Below are positions 19,001-27,824 of a stretch of 64,000 nucleotides of DNA, piece by piece. Every line of letters starts with the position of its first letter. The first letter of the stretch is position 1. The DNA is from Yoonia tamlensis. Lineage in GTDB: Bacteria; Pseudomonadota; Alphaproteobacteria; Rhodobacterales; Rhodobacteraceae. The stretch lies in NCBI RefSeq assembly GCF_900115105.1, contig NZ_FOYP01000001.1, forward strand, positions 505,472-569,471, read 5' to 3'. Below the pieces are notes generated by a model, which saw nothing but the letters and a program-made list of their open reading frames with translations, did not search any database and was not told where the DNA came from. Made by a program: the position numbers and the translations under genes.

Positions 19001-19765
19001 ATGTCGCAGCCCAAAATCGCCTTTGTTGCCAGCCCCGTGCCGACCGCGCAAAGCGCGCTGGATGCGTTGTCGGGGCTATACGGGAATAGGCCGCCTGATC
19101 AGGCGGATATGATTGTCGCCTTGGGTGGTGACGGGTTTATGCTTGATACATTGCACGGGACCCAAGGGCTGGACCTGCCGGTTTATGGCATGAACCGCGG
19201 CACGGTCGGGTTCTTGATGAATGCCTATAGCGCGGATGATCTGGTTGAACGGCTGAACGCCGCCGTTGAAGAGGTGATCAACCCGCTTGCCATGACGGCC
19301 CTGACCGTTGACGGGCAAATGCACGAGGCATTGGCCATCAACGAGGTCAGCCTTTTGCGCGCAGGCCCGCAAGCGGCCAAATTGCGCATTTCGGTTGATG
19401 GCAAGATGCGCCTGTCCGAACTGGTTTGTGATGGCGCGTTGCTTGCGACGCCTGCGGGGTCAACGGCCTATAATTATTCCGCACATGGCCCGATCCTGCC
19501 GATTGGTTCCGATGTGCTGGCATTAACTGCGATGTCGGCGTTTCGCCCGCGCCGCTGGCGTGGTGCCTTGCTGCCCAAACGCGCCATTGTCCGTTTTGAT
19601 GTGATCGACCCTGGCAAGCGTCCGGTCATGGCAGATGCCGACGGGAAATCCGTGCGCGACGTGGCCAACGTTGAAATCCGCTCCGAGCCGATGGTCAAAC
19701 ACCGGATCCTGTTCGATCCGGGCCATGGGCTTGAAGAACGGCTGATCCGCGAACAGTTTGTCTAG
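19001..19765 (+). CDS. nadK: NAD kinase
   Basis: A 254-aa enzyme phosphorylating NAD to NADP with ATP. It contains the GGDG motif (VALGGDGFML near residue 39), the NE motif in AINEVSLLRAG, and the TPAGSTAYNYSAHGPI glycine-rich loop near residue 150, all diagnostic. The ATG at 19001 is preceded by AGAGGA. Immediately followed, 12 bases on, by the broken START-like gene, probably one transcript. Confidence 0.95.
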   Translation: MSQPKIAFVASPVPTAQSALDALSGLYGNRPPDQADMIVALGGDGFMLDTLHGTQGLDLPVYGMNRGTVGFLMNAYSADDLVERLNAAVEEVINPLAMTALTVDGQMHEALAINEVSLLRAGPQAAKLRISVDGKMRLSELVCDGALLATPAGSTAYNYSAHGPILPIGSDVLALTAMSAFRPRRWRGALLPKRAIVRFDVIDPGKRPVMADADGKSVRDVANVEIRSEPMVKHRILFDPGHGLEERLIREQFV

Positions 19766-19777
19766 GGAGACCGCGCT

Positions 19778-20185
19778 ATGAAAATTCAGGTGGAAACAAC
19801 CGTAAAGGCAACAATCCAGACGGTTTGGGCCTGCTGGACAACCCCGGCCGATATTATGTAGTGGAATGCGGCTTCGGATGATTGGCACACGACGGCGGCA
19901 ACTGTTGATTTGCGCGCAGGCGGCAAGTTTTCGTCGCGGATGGAGGCCAAGGACGGTAGCATGGGTTTTGACTTTGCGGGCACATATACGTTGGTGGATG
20001 CGCCAAACCGGATCGTTGCGACATTTGGCGACAGGCAGATGGCGGTGTCATTTGTCGAAACGGCGGATGGCGTAGCCGTCACCGAAGAATTCGACGCAGA
20101 AGAAGAAAATGATTACGACATGCAGCGGGCCGGCTGGCAGGCCATTCTGGACAGCTTCAAGCGCCACGTTGAAGGGCTGTCGTGA
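19778..20185 (+). pseudogene. SRPBCC/AHSA1 (START-like) protein gene with in-frame amber stop
   Basis: A GGGAGA ribosome site precedes the ATG at 19778. Translation gives MKIQVETTVKATIQTVW and reaches PADIM, then TAG at 19859-19861 (codon 28). The same frame then continues for 108 codons, WNAASDDWHTT ... GGKFSSRMEAKDGS ... GWQAILDSFKRHVE, which is the rest of an AHSA1-type ligand-binding domain. Homologues usually read DIMQWN at this place, so a CAG-to-TAG change is the simplest explanation. Without the stop it would be 135 aa. The downstream reading frame is otherwise intact, so the lesion is either very recent or a base-call error. Confidence 0.85.
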
Positions 20186-20472
20186 CGATGCGCGTCGCGC
20201 AACCCCTTAATAAAATTGACCAAATGGTTAATGCGTCATTTGCGGGTGCAGCAATTCCGAATCGCCATCCAATGCTGTGATGCAGCATTCGATACAGGTT
20301 GGCCGATTGCGCCGGTAGTGATGGAAATGCATGCGATTATTCAGCGTAAGGCCGCAAATTTAGCCGGATTCACCCGCTACAACCTATTTCCAGAACGCGC
20401 GAAACTGCTATAGTTGCTTGAAAAGCGGGAATAAACCCGAACGACGTGATATGTGTTTTGGGAGGCTAAGTT

Positions 20473-20754
20473 ATGATCCGATCTGAATTGATCCAAAAAA
20501 TTGCTGATGAGAACCCGCATTTGTATCAACGCGACGTTGAGAAAATTGTGAACACGATCTTTGATGAGATCACTGACGCTATGTCGCGGGGCGACCGGGT
20601 CGAATTGCGTGGCTTTGGCGCGTTTTCCGTGAAAAAACGGGATCAGCGTATTGGCCGCAACCCGCGCACGGGTGAAGCGGTTGAAGTCGAAGAAAAACAT
20701 GTTCCGTTCTTCAAGACCGGCAAGCTTTTGCGGGATCGCCTGAACGGCAACTAA
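20473..20754 (+). CDS. ihfB: Integration host factor beta subunit
   Basis: A 93-aa HU/IHF DNA-bending protein. [20 protein letters not shown] at the start is typical of IHF-beta, followed by [12 protein letters not shown] and the DNA-inserting beta-arm [10 protein letters not shown] with its Pro-containing tip. It pairs with IHF-alpha (encoded elsewhere) to bend DNA at promoters and recombination sites. The ribosome site GGGAGG is strong. It heads a run ihfB-lapA-trpF-(77 aa)-trpB. Confidence 0.96.
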   Translation: MIRSELIQKIADENPHLYQRDVEKIVNTIFDEITDAMSRGDRVELRGFGAFSVKKRDQRIGRNPRTGEAVEVEEKHVPFFKTGKLLRDRLNGN

Positions 20755-20763
20755 GAGGACGTT

Positions 20764-21120
20764 ATGAAAACCATTCGCTATGCCTTTTGGGCCATTGCTG
20801 CACTTTGCCTGATTGTCATCGGGCTGGCCAACCGTGACGTTGTGACGGTGCGCGCGATGCCAAAGGCGCTTGCCGATCTGTTGGGTCTGTCACCGGATGT
20901 GCAACTGCCGCTGTATATCGTCATCTTTCTGGGTGTCGGTGTCGGGCTTTTGATCGGCTTTCTTTGGGAATGGGTGCGTGAACACCGCATCCGCGCGCAA
21001 TCGCGTGCCAAAAGCCGCGAGCTGGACGGGTTGCGCCGTGAGGTGCAAAAGCTGCGCGGCGAAGCAGTGGGCGCAAAAGACAGCGATGACGTGTTGGCGA
21101 TTTTGGAAAACGCGCGCTGA
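20764..21120 (+). CDS. LapA/DUF1049 domain inner-membrane protein
   Basis: A 118-aa protein with two membrane helices (residues 5-23 and 49-71) and a C-terminal coiled-coil region ([15 protein letters not shown]). This is the LapA (lipopolysaccharide assembly protein A) architecture, which in E. coli works with LapB to control LpxC. In alphaproteobacteria it usually sits between ihfB and trpF, as here. The ribosome site AGAGGA is good. Its TGA shares one A with the trpF start. Confidence 0.85.
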   Translation: MKTIRYAFWAIAALCLIVIGLANRDVVTVRAMPKALADLLGLSPDVQLPLYIVIFLGVGVGLLIGFLWEWVREHRIRAQSRAKSRELDGLRREVQKLRGEAVGAKDSDDVLAILENAR

Positions 21121-21770
21121 TGCCATCACAGGTGCGTGTGAAAATCTGCGGGCTGCGGACTGTGGCTGATGTTATGGCCGCATCCGATGCCGGAGCGGCC
21201 TATGTCGGGTTCAATTTTTTCCCCAAATCGCCGCGCTATGTCAGCCCCGAACAGGCCCGCGATCTGGCGATTGAGGTGCCTGTCGGCATTGCCAAAGTCG
21301 GACTTGTGGTGAATGCGGATGACGCGCTGCTGGACCGGCTGGCAGAGATTGTACCGCTTGATATGTTGCAGTTGCACGGCGCTGAAACGCCGGAACGCGT
21401 TGCGCAAATCCGCGCGCGTTATGGGCTGCCCGTGATCAAGGTGCTGGGCATTTCAGGTCCGGATGATCTTGAGGCGATTGACCGCTATAGTCTGGTGGCC
21501 GATCAGTTGCTGGTCGACGCAAAACCTCCCAAGGACGCGGTGCTGCCTGGTGGCAACGGTGTGCGTTTTGACTGGTCGCTGCTGGCGCGCCGCAAATATT
21601 GGACCAAACCGTGGATGCTTGCCGGTGGGCTGACCCCTGAAAACGTTGCCCAAGCGATCGCCCAAACAGGCGCAATGCAGGTTGATGTGGCATCCGGTGT
21701 GGAATCCGCCCCGGGCTGCAAAGACGCGGGCCTGATGCGGGCATTTTGTGCGGCGGCGCGTGGGGCTTAA
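21120..21770 (+). CDS. trpF: Phosphoribosylanthranilate isomerase
   Basis: A 216-aa TIM barrel catalysing the third step of tryptophan synthesis from anthranilate. VKICGLRT carries the catalytic Cys near residue 9, [14 protein letters not shown] is the conserved second loop, and [14 protein letters not shown] near the end is the phosphate-binding region. The catalytic Asp lies in QLLVDAKPP. The ATG overlaps the lapA stop, so it is translationally coupled. trpB follows after a small gene. Confidence 0.96.
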   Translation: MPSQVRVKICGLRTVADVMAASDAGAAYVGFNFFPKSPRYVSPEQARDLAIEVPVGIAKVGLVVNADDALLDRLAEIVPLDMLQLHGAETPERVAQIRARYGLPVIKVLGISGPDDLEAIDRYSLVADQLLVDAKPPKDAVLPGGNGVRFDWSLLARRKYWTKPWMLAGGLTPENVAQAIAQTGAMQVDVASGVESAPGCKDAGLMRAFCAAARGA

Positions 21771-21804
21771 CCCTGCATTGACTGTGTCCTGACAAAATTG
21801 ACGC

Positions 21805-22038
21805 ATGAAACATGCAGTCATTCCCATTACACCCGAAATCTGGTTCCGGCATTTATTCTCTGCACAGGCCGCGCTTGACGGTGGGGTTGTGCGCCGCAAA
21901 TCGCGGGATATGGAACGGATTGTCGGGCGCGCGGCCTTTATCGCGGAAATCCAAAGACGGGGATATTCAGCCGTTGAAAATGCTGGGCAGGTGGTTGTCT
22001 TTTGCAATGCTGAACCCGTGCGCGTGATCGTGGGGTAG
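21805..22038 (+). CDS. Small conserved protein between trpF and trpB
   Basis: A 77-aa soluble protein (KHAVIPITPEIWFRHLFSAQ ... RRKSRDMERIVGR ... VVVFCNAEPVRVIVG). No domain recognised. A protein of this type at this place is, as I recall, common in Rhodobacteraceae, sometimes misnamed as an isomerase because of its neighbour. It is rich in Arg and Val with no signal peptide. It is followed by a triple hairpin before trpB. Confidence 0.65.
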   Translation: MKHAVIPITPEIWFRHLFSAQAALDGGVVRRKSRDMERIVGRAAFIAEIQRRGYSAVENAGQVVVFCNAEPVRVIVG

Positions 22039-22039
22039 T

Positions 22040-22111
22040 CAATTTCTATTCTAGAAATTGGGGCCAAACCCTCAATGAGGGTTTGCAGGCAGAGTTTCAG
22101 TGAAACTCTGC
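22040..22111. repeat. Triple hairpin element between the small gene and trpB
   Basis: Three perfect stems in a row: CAATTTCT, 5-base loop, AGAAATTG (22040-22060); AAACCCTC, loop AAT, GAGGGTTT (22066-22084); GCAGAGTTTC, loop AGT, GAAACTCTGC (22089-22111). Loop sizes and the AATT and TTTC/GAAA stem parts match the element at 292-340, with paired base changes that keep both stems intact. No T-run follows, so transcription into trpB may continue or be attenuated. Confidence 0.75.
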
Positions 22112-22181
22112 TGTGCTTGTCTGCTTTACCATTCCCCGCAATAGCGATAGTCCTGAGCTGCGCGACAAAGTGAGATGTGAC

Positions 22182-23408
22182 ATGCCCAACGATCTATTCA
22201 ACAGCTTCATGACCGGTCCCGATGAAAAGGGACGTTTTGGTGATTTCGGGGGCCGTTTTGTGTCGGAAACCCTGATGCCGCTGATCCTCGAACTTGAGGA
22301 ACAGTATGAGTTCGCCAAAACGGACGATGCGTTCTGGGCTGAGATGAATGATCTTTGGACCAATTACGTGGGCCGCCCCAGCCCGCTGTATCACGCCGAA
22401 CGGCTGACCGAACATTTGGGCGGTGCAAAGATCTATCTCAAACGTGACGAGCTGAACCACACAGGCGCGCATAAGATTAACAACGTGCTGGGCCAGATCA
22501 TTCTGGCGCGCCGCATGGGTAAAACCCGGATTATCGCCGAAACGGGCGCGGGTCAGCACGGCGTTGCAACGGCGACAGTTTGTGCGAAATTTGGTCTCAA
22601 ATGTGTGGTCTATATGGGCGCGCATGATGTTGAACGCCAAGCGCCGAATGTGTTCCGCATGCGCCTGCTGGGCGCCGAAGTTGTGCCTGTCACATCGGGC
22701 CGTGGGACGCTGAAAGACGCGATGAATGACGCGCTGCGCGACTGGGTCACCAATGTGCGTGACACGTTCTACTGCATCGGCACTGTGGCTGGGCCGCACC
22801 CTTACCCCGCGATGGTGCGTGATTTCCAAGCGATCATCGGCAAGGAAACCAAAGAACAAATGCAAGCCGCCGAAGGCCGTTTGCCCGACACGCTGATCGC
22901 CGCGATTGGTGGCGGATCGAATGCGATGGGCCTGTTTTTCCCTTTCCTTGACGACAAATCAGTGAATATCATCGGCGTTGAGGCCGGCGGCAAAGGCGTA
23001 AACGCCAAGATGGAACATTGCGCGTCGCTGACCGGTGGCCGCCCGGGTGTGCTGCACGGCAACCGCACCTATCTGTTGCAAGATGACGACGGCCAGATAT
23101 TGGAAGGGTTCAGCATCTCGGCCGGCCTTGATTATCCGGGCATCGGCCCCGAACACGCTTGGTTGCATGAAATCGGCCGCGCACAATATGTGTCGATCAC
23201 CGATGTCGAAGCGCTTGAGGCGTTCCAGCTTTGCTGTGCATTGGAAGGGATTATTCCTGCGCTCGAACCGTCGCACGCGCTGGCCCATGTCATGAAAATT
23301 GCGCCGACACTGCCCAAGGATCATCTGTTGGTGATGAATATGTGTGGCCGTGGCGACAAGGATATCTTTACCGTCGCCAAGCACCTTGGCTTTGATATGA
23401 AGGCCTAA
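22182..23408 (+). CDS. trpB: Tryptophan synthase beta chain
   Basis: A 408-aa PLP enzyme joining indole and serine. The PLP lysine is in [16 protein letters not shown] near residue 92. [12 protein letters not shown] and the phosphate loop [10 protein letters not shown] near residue 239 are diagnostic, as is the C-terminal [14 protein letters not shown]. The ATG at 22182 gives the normal length; the frame is open a little upstream. The alpha chain gene trpA is not next to it but about 18.5 kb away on the other strand. Its last 4 bases overlap the stop of the convergent DUF2237 gene. Confidence 0.97.
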   Translation: MPNDLFNSFMTGPDEKGRFGDFGGRFVSETLMPLILELEEQYEFAKTDDAFWAEMNDLWTNYVGRPSPLYHAERLTEHLGGAKIYLKRDELNHTGAHKINNVLGQIILARRMGKTRIIAETGAGQHGVATATVCAKFGLKCVVYMGAHDVERQAPNVFRMRLLGAEVVPVTSGRGTLKDAMNDALRDWVTNVRDTFYCIGTVAGPHPYPAMVRDFQAIIGKETKEQMQAAEGRLPDTLIAAIGGGSNAMGLFFPFLDDKSVNIIGVEAGGKGVNAKMEHCASLTGGRPGVLHGNRTYLLQDDDGQILEGFSISAGLDYPGIGPEHAWLHEIGRAQYVSITDVEALEAFQLCCALEGIIPALEPSHALAHVMKIAPTLPKDHLLVMNMCGRGDKDIFTVAKHLGFDMKA

Positions 23409-23782
23409 ATCAGGCCGTTTGCGTACTGCCGCAGCACATCTATCGGCACGATTTCCAACGCGCGTATATGTGTGGCGTGCAGATTGATCTGCGGCGCGCA
23501 GCCTTCGGCGTGCGCCTGAAAGAAACGGCTGGCGCACAGGCACCAGCTATCGCCGGCCTTTAGCCCCGCAAAGCCGAATTCGGGGCGCGGCGTGCTCAGG
23601 TCATTTCCGAAATATTTGGAATAGGCTAGAAATTCGTCGGTCATGATGGCACAGACCGTATGGCTACCTGTGTCTTGCGCACAGGTATCGCACGAACCGT
23701 TACGAAAATATCCGGTGACCGGATTAAGGGAGCAGGGGGCCAACGGGCCACCCAGCACATTGAAAGACGGGTCTTTATCCAT
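23405..23782 (-). CDS. DUF2237 family protein
   Basis: A 125-aa cysteine-rich cytoplasmic protein of the DUF2237 family. Conserved elements are [22 protein letters not shown] near residue 25 (only part quoted), [16 protein letters not shown] and the [11 protein letters not shown] motif near residue 78, and [10 protein letters not shown] near the end. Family function is unknown. It overlaps the upstream serine hydrolase gene by 8 bases on the same strand, suggesting co-translation. Confidence 0.85.
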   Translation of the reverse strand: MDKDPSFNVLGGPLAPCSLNPVTGYFRNGSCDTCAQDTGSHTVCAIMTDEFLAYSKYFGNDLSTPRPEFGFAGLKAGDSWCLCASRFFQAHAEGCAPQINLHATHIRALEIVPIDVLRQYANGLI

Positions 23783-24935
23783 GATTGGCCAGACTTTCTG
23801 CGATCTGTTGGAACATCACTTCGTTTTCGCGGCTGACGCCGTCCTCGCGGAATGCGCGGTCAGCGCTATGTACTGCGATGACGACCTGATTGATTTGATC
23901 AATATAGATATATTGCCCGTAAATGCCACGCGCCAGAAACTGCCCATCTTGGCAGCCCATAGGCACCCACCATTGATAGCCATAGCCGATTTCGCCGGGC
24001 GCGGTTTTGGCGCTGGCGCGGGTTGATTGTGCAACCCAATCGGCAGGGACAATCTGATTGCCTTGCCACATACCGCCCTGCGCCATCATCTGCCCGAAGC
24101 GGGCATTGTCGCGGGTCGTGCTGTTCAGCCCACCCAGCACAAAGGCGACCCCGTTGCCATCGGTCACGTAATAGGGAGCCTGTTCCATGCCCAAAGGTCC
24201 GATGATTTTCGCATGCAAAAGCTCAGCACAGCCGCGCCCAGTGGCCCCCCGAATGACCATGCCCAAAACATGGGTGTCGATGGATACATATTCCATCCGG
24301 GCACCGGGTGCGGCTGCGCTGGCCTTTTGCTTTTGCGCAAACACGTCCATTGATCCGCCAAGCGCCAGCACCCGCCCCATGCGGTTGATATCGGAAAAGA
24401 AGGCAAGATAGTCTTCGTCAAACTGCAGCCCCGACGACATCTGCAACACGTCCTTGATTGTCGCGTGGTGATAGGCGGTGCCGGCCATGCTTGGCGCGTA
24501 TTTCAGGACAGGATCGTCAATGCTGTCGATTGCGCCTTCGGCCAGGATCACCCCGAACAGGGCCGACAGGTAGCTTTTGGAAACCGACCAGTTGATCCGC
24601 AAATCATCCGCACCTGTGCCGTGGAAATATTCCTCGCATACGCGCGCCCCGTCTTTGAGGATCACCAGTGCCGTCACATTGCGCGCGTTGATCCAGTGTT
24701 GCATTGCAGGGGTGATCGCCATTGGCGTGCCCGCTGGCAGGGGGATGATAGTGTTTGCTGCGGGCAGGCGGTCGGTGTTGAATGCCATGTCCATATGCGA
24801 AAAATTATGGAAAATGTTTTCGGCTGAGAACAGTTTCAGCACATGGCGCAGCCGCTTGATTTCTGTGCGTTTGATCATCGCGACCGTGGTCAGCGCGCCT
24901 GCGGCAATTGCTGCAGTCAAAGTCAGTGGGTGCAT
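23775..24935 (-). CDS. Serine hydrolase, beta-lactamase/penicillin-binding-like
   Basis: A 386-aa class C beta-lactamase-like hydrolase. It starts with an uncleaved-looking hydrophobic segment (residues 5-20), so is probably membrane-tethered in the periplasm. The SxxK catalytic motif is in NWSVSKSYLSAL near residue 117, the tyrosine motif is in MEYVSIDTHV near residue 215, and a HxG/KTG-equivalent lies in ARGIYGQYIYID. These enzymes include D-alanyl peptidases and esterases; a 6-aminohexanoate or carboxylesterase type is possible. The substrate is unknown. Confidence 0.82.
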   Translation of the reverse strand: MHPLTLTAAIAAGALTTVAMIKRTEIKRLRHVLKLFSAENIFHNFSHMDMAFNTDRLPAANTIIPLPAGTPMAITPAMQHWINARNVTALVILKDGARVCEEYFHGTGADDLRINWSVSKSYLSALFGVILAEGAIDSIDDPVLKYAPSMAGTAYHHATIKDVLQMSSGLQFDEDYLAFFSDINRMGRVLALGGSMDVFAQKQKASAAAPGARMEYVSIDTHVLGMVIRGATGRGCAELLHAKIIGPLGMEQAPYYVTDGNGVAFVLGGLNSTTRDNARFGQMMAQGGMWQGNQIVPADWVAQSTRASAKTAPGEIGYGYQWWVPMGCQDGQFLARGIYGQYIYIDQINQVVIAVHSADRAFREDGVSRENEVMFQQIAESLANHG

Positions 24936-24971
24936 GTCAAATCGGTCCTTGTTCGGGGCACCATGCCGCGT

Positions 24972-26009
24972 TCAATCAGCCGAGGCAATGCCATCCCAGC
25001 GCACCCAACGCCCGTGAAAATCAGCGCGCCCCAGTGCAATGGTCAGATCACCGGGCCAAAGCCGTAGCGTCAGTGCCGCGCCGGGGGCGTTGCCATCGGT
25101 TTCCATGGTGAACCACGCCAGCGGGCTGTCACTGGTGGCTGTGCGCCCCGCCTGTTCGATTATCGCGGTGCCTTGCGCTTGCTTGTCTGCAGGGAAATAC
25201 TGCCATGCCACGGTGCTATAGATCATATGCAACTGCCCGTGGTGATGGTCCAGTTGCCCATTCAGCCAATCAATGGCGTCGCCCTTTGTAACCGGCGTTT
25301 TTGCGGTCGCAATTGCCGCGCGGGTCAATGTCATCCGTGTCGGCTGATCGGCCCAGAGATAAGATTGCAGCCTCTGCGCATCTGCCTGTGGGTCAAGCGG
25401 GTTCAGATCAACGCCCGCCCGCGCAATGACATCGGGGCGGGTTGGTGGTGGTGGCGATCCGGTCCAGTCGGGGCGCAGCACCAAGGCAGGGTCGGCGGCA
25501 CCAAAAATGGTGCCGTCAATATCCAACCCGTATTGATCCCAGTAAAGGTTTAACCCTGCGCTTGCGCCCAGTTCGGAAATACGGATCGGCAGGCCGAACC
25601 GGTCGGAAAGAACGTGACCGGCTGCGATCAGAACGGCTGATCTGCGGACTTCGTTGGTTTGCGGGGCTTGGTCCAGATGGGTGTTGATCGTATCGGGTGC
25701 GCGCAAAATTGCGTCACAAACAGCATCCCAAAGCACGGTATCATCGGTGTTGTTTGGCGGGTAAACCTGCGCGAGCATGGCATCCCCCGACAGCTTGCAC
25801 GCATGCAGCGCCCCCGCCAGCCGCAGCGGCACGGATTGCCCGCTTGGGTGCAGGTCGCCTTGCCATGTGAAAATGCGGTCGGTGATCGCGCAATCCGGCC
25901 AGTCGCGTGTCGCGCACAGGCGCATGAGCTGCGCCATAAAGGGTGATCCCAAGTCATCGCAAGAAGCGGCTTGGTAAAGAAAAGCATCTTTGACATGGGG
26001 TGGTATCAT
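24972..26009 (-). CDS. DUF2332 family protein
   Basis: A 345-aa cytoplasmic protein. It fits DUF2332: IRISELGASAGLNLYWDQY near residue 145 resembles a glycine-rich loop of methyltransferase-type folds, and later HMIYSTVAWQYFP and TLRLWPGDLTIALGRADFHG are conserved family segments. Function is unknown. Its ATG overlaps the pth stop codon (ATGA), so the two are co-translated. Confidence 0.8.
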   Translation of the reverse strand: MIPPHVKDAFLYQAASCDDLGSPFMAQLMRLCATRDWPDCAITDRIFTWQGDLHPSGQSVPLRLAGALHACKLSGDAMLAQVYPPNNTDDTVLWDAVCDAILRAPDTINTHLDQAPQTNEVRRSAVLIAAGHVLSDRFGLPIRISELGASAGLNLYWDQYGLDIDGTIFGAADPALVLRPDWTGSPPPPTRPDVIARAGVDLNPLDPQADAQRLQSYLWADQPTRMTLTRAAIATAKTPVTKGDAIDWLNGQLDHHHGQLHMIYSTVAWQYFPADKQAQGTAIIEQAGRTATSDSPLAWFTMETDGNAPGAALTLRLWPGDLTIALGRADFHGRWVRWDGIASAD

Positions 26010-26680
26010 CGGAAGCGATCCACAAGTTTTTGCATCGCAGAACGGTTGTCATCTTCGGCAGGGGCGGTTTCGACAACGGGTTTTGGCTTTGACTTGCTTG
26101 TCGATGATCGCGCTGGCGCGACGCGCAATGCGATGGCGTTCAGGAACTTTGGCCCGTCACCCGTAACCAGCTCGGTAATCCCGTCGCTTAGCCCGCGCAA
26201 TACGTCATCCAGCCATGCGGCGTCTGCCTTGGCGAAATCGCGCAAGACATAGCCTGCGACCGCGTCCTTGTGGCCAGGATGACCGATGCCCATGCGCACG
26301 CGGTCGTAATCGGGGCCGATATGACCGTGGATCGACCGCAACCCGTTATGGCCTGCGTGGCCGCCACCGGTTTTCAGCCGGACCTTGCCTGGCGCCAAAT
26401 CCAGTTCGTCGTGGAAAACAATAACATCTTCGGGCGCGGCCTTGAGATAGCGCATTGCCTCTCCCACGGACTGGCCGGACAGGTTCATAAATGTCTCGGG
26501 CTTGAGCAAGGCGACTTTTTCAGACCCGATGCGCCCCTCGCTCAGCTGGCCTTGGAACTTGCTCCGCCACGGTGCGAACCCGTGATCAGCAGCGATACGA
26601 TCAACGGCCATAAAGCCGATGTTGTGACGGTTTTGCGCGTATTTCGCGCCGGGATTGCCAAGGCCTACGATCAGTTTCAT
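26006..26680 (-). CDS. pth: Peptidyl-tRNA hydrolase
   Basis: A 224-aa enzyme that recycles tRNA from dropped-off peptidyl-tRNA. MKLIVGLGNPGAKYAQNRHN contains the conserved N-terminus with catalytic His in NRHNIGF; KPETFMNLSGQSV near residue 60, VFHDELDLAPG with catalytic Asp near 93, and GGGHAGHNGLRS near 108 are all present. An alphaproteobacterial C-terminal tail follows. The usual upstream partner rplY lies about 8.7 kb away, beyond an accessory block. Confidence 0.96.
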   Translation of the reverse strand: MKLIVGLGNPGAKYAQNRHNIGFMAVDRIAADHGFAPWRSKFQGQLSEGRIGSEKVALLKPETFMNLSGQSVGEAMRYLKAAPEDVIVFHDELDLAPGKVRLKTGGGHAGHNGLRSIHGHIGPDYDRVRMGIGHPGHKDAVAGYVLRDFAKADAAWLDDVLRGLSDGITELVTGDGPKFLNAIALRVAPARSSTSKSKPKPVVETAPAEDDNRSAMQKLVDRFR

Positions 26681-26712
26681 AGGGCTTACTTACCCTATGC
26701 CGCAGTGCAGCG

Positions 26713-27129
26713 CTAGTGTTTCGTCTGACATAGGTCGTGATCGGCCAGTGATGTCAGCACATAACAATCACCCGCGCGGCCCGCCCCATAGCAATTGGTG
26801 GCAATGCGTGACAATTCCGTTTCGAGCCGTCGCAGCCGCGCGATCTTGGATTGCACGTCGGCCAACTGGGTTTGCGCAATCGCATTGGCCTGTGCGCAGG
26901 ACCTGTCGGGGTGGTCATGCAAGGTGATCAGCGCCTTGATGGCGTCAATCGCAAAACCCAGATCACGCGCGTGTTTGATGAATGCCAAACGGTCAAGCCC
27001 AGATTGGGAATAGCGGCGCTGATTGCCGGCGGTACGTTCGGGCGGCGGCAATAGCCCCATGTCTTCGTAATAGCGGATCGTCGCGATTTTCACCCCTGTC
27101 CGGTCCGAAAGCGCGCCAATGGAAAACAT
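26713..27129 (-). CDS. MerR-family metal-responsive regulator
   Basis: A 138-aa regulator with an N-terminal MerR winged helix (MFSIGALSDRTGVKIATIRY, then YEDMGLLPPPER) and a dimerisation coiled coil near residues 75-110. Candidate metal-binding cysteines are CAQANAI near residue 82 and the C-terminal CYGAGRAGDC. This resembles the ZntR/CadR/PbrR group. ATG at 27129 is the family start; the frame continues 10 codons upstream. It is divergent from the CDF transporter it presumably controls. Confidence 0.85.
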   Translation of the reverse strand: MFSIGALSDRTGVKIATIRYYEDMGLLPPPERTAGNQRRYSQSGLDRLAFIKHARDLGFAIDAIKALITLHDHPDRSCAQANAIAQTQLADVQSKIARLRRLETELSRIATNCYGAGRAGDCYVLTSLADHDLCQTKH

Positions 27130-27143
27130 CGTGAAAAAACCTC

Positions 27144-27174
27144 TTGAACCTCTAGTCACTAGAGACCCTACATA
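27144..27174 (+). promoter_or_regulatory. MerR-type operator-promoter for the CDF transporter
   Basis: A -35 TTGAAC (27144-27149) and a -10 TACATA (27169-27174) are separated by 19 bases, longer than the usual 17, which is the hallmark of MerR-regulated promoters. The spacer holds a perfect dyad CTCTAGT-C-ACTAGAG (27150-27164). It is 30 bases upstream of the transporter start and 15 bases upstream of the regulator start, fitting distortion-type activation. Confidence 0.85.
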
Positions 27175-27203
27175 GGCTGCGATGACAAATAAAGGAGAAT
27201 CGC

Positions 27204-27824
27204 ATGGCGGGATGTTGCGGGCATGAGGCCCAGTTTGAAGGGGTATCAGCGGATTACAAGCGGCGGCTTTGGGCTGTGATCGCGATTAATGCGGGCATGT
27301 TCGGGGTGGAAATGGTGGCGGGCCATGCAGCGCAAAGTCAGGCGTTGCAGGCCGATGCGCTGGACTTCTTTGGCGATGCGGTGACCTATGGGATTTCACT
27401 GGCGGTGATTGGCGCGTCCTTGCGGGTGCGCAGCACGGCGGCACTGGCCAAGGGGATCAGCCTGCTATTGATGGGGCTTTGGGTGTTCGGGTCAACGGCC
27501 TACCGTGTGTTTAACACGGGTGTTCCCACGGCTGAAATCATGGGCGGCATCGGGTTTCTGGCGTTGCTTGCCAATCTGGCCAGTGTTGCGCTGCTGATGC
27601 GCTACAAGGACGGGGACGCAAATGTGCGGTCGGTCTGGTTGTGTTCGCGCAATGATGCGATTGGCAATATCGCCGTGATGGTGGCCGCACTTGGCGTTTG
27701 GGGCACCGCGACAGGCTGGCCCGACCTGATCGTTGCGGGCGTTATGGCGGCGCTATTTGTGTCAAGCGCCACGCAGATTATCCGGCAGGCGCGGGCCGAA
27801 CGCGCGCGCGCTATTGCCTTGTAA
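27204..27824 (+). CDS. Cation diffusion facilitator-type metal transporter
   Basis: A 206-aa membrane protein of the CDF type with about six helices and no long cytoplasmic tail. The N-terminus MAGCCGHE may capture metal. The metal-site motifs appear as ADALDFFGDAVTY near residue 55 and SRNDAIGNIAV near residue 148, where CDF proteins have paired Asp/His residues. It exports a divalent metal, identity unknown. An AAGGAGA ribosome site precedes the ATG. The MerR operator and divergent regulator imply metal induction. The 3' end overlaps the convergent ABC ATPase gene by 14 bases. Confidence 0.85.
   Translation: MAGCCGHEAQFEGVSADYKRRLWAVIAINAGMFGVEMVAGHAAQSQALQADALDFFGDAVTYGISLAVIGASLRVRSTAALAKGISLLLMGLWVFGSTAYRVFNTGVPTAEIMGGIGFLALLANLASVALLMRYKDGDANVRSVWLCSRNDAIGNIAVMVAALGVWGTATGWPDLIVAGVMAALFVSSATQIIRQARAERARAIAL

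Noticed and set aside
20216..20413. 65-codon frame upstream of ihfB
   Set aside because: No ribosome site, no family, and it overlaps the expected ihfB promoter region.
23885..23900. TTGATTTGATCAA, FNR-box-like
   Set aside because: Spacer is three not four bases and it lies inside a coding region.
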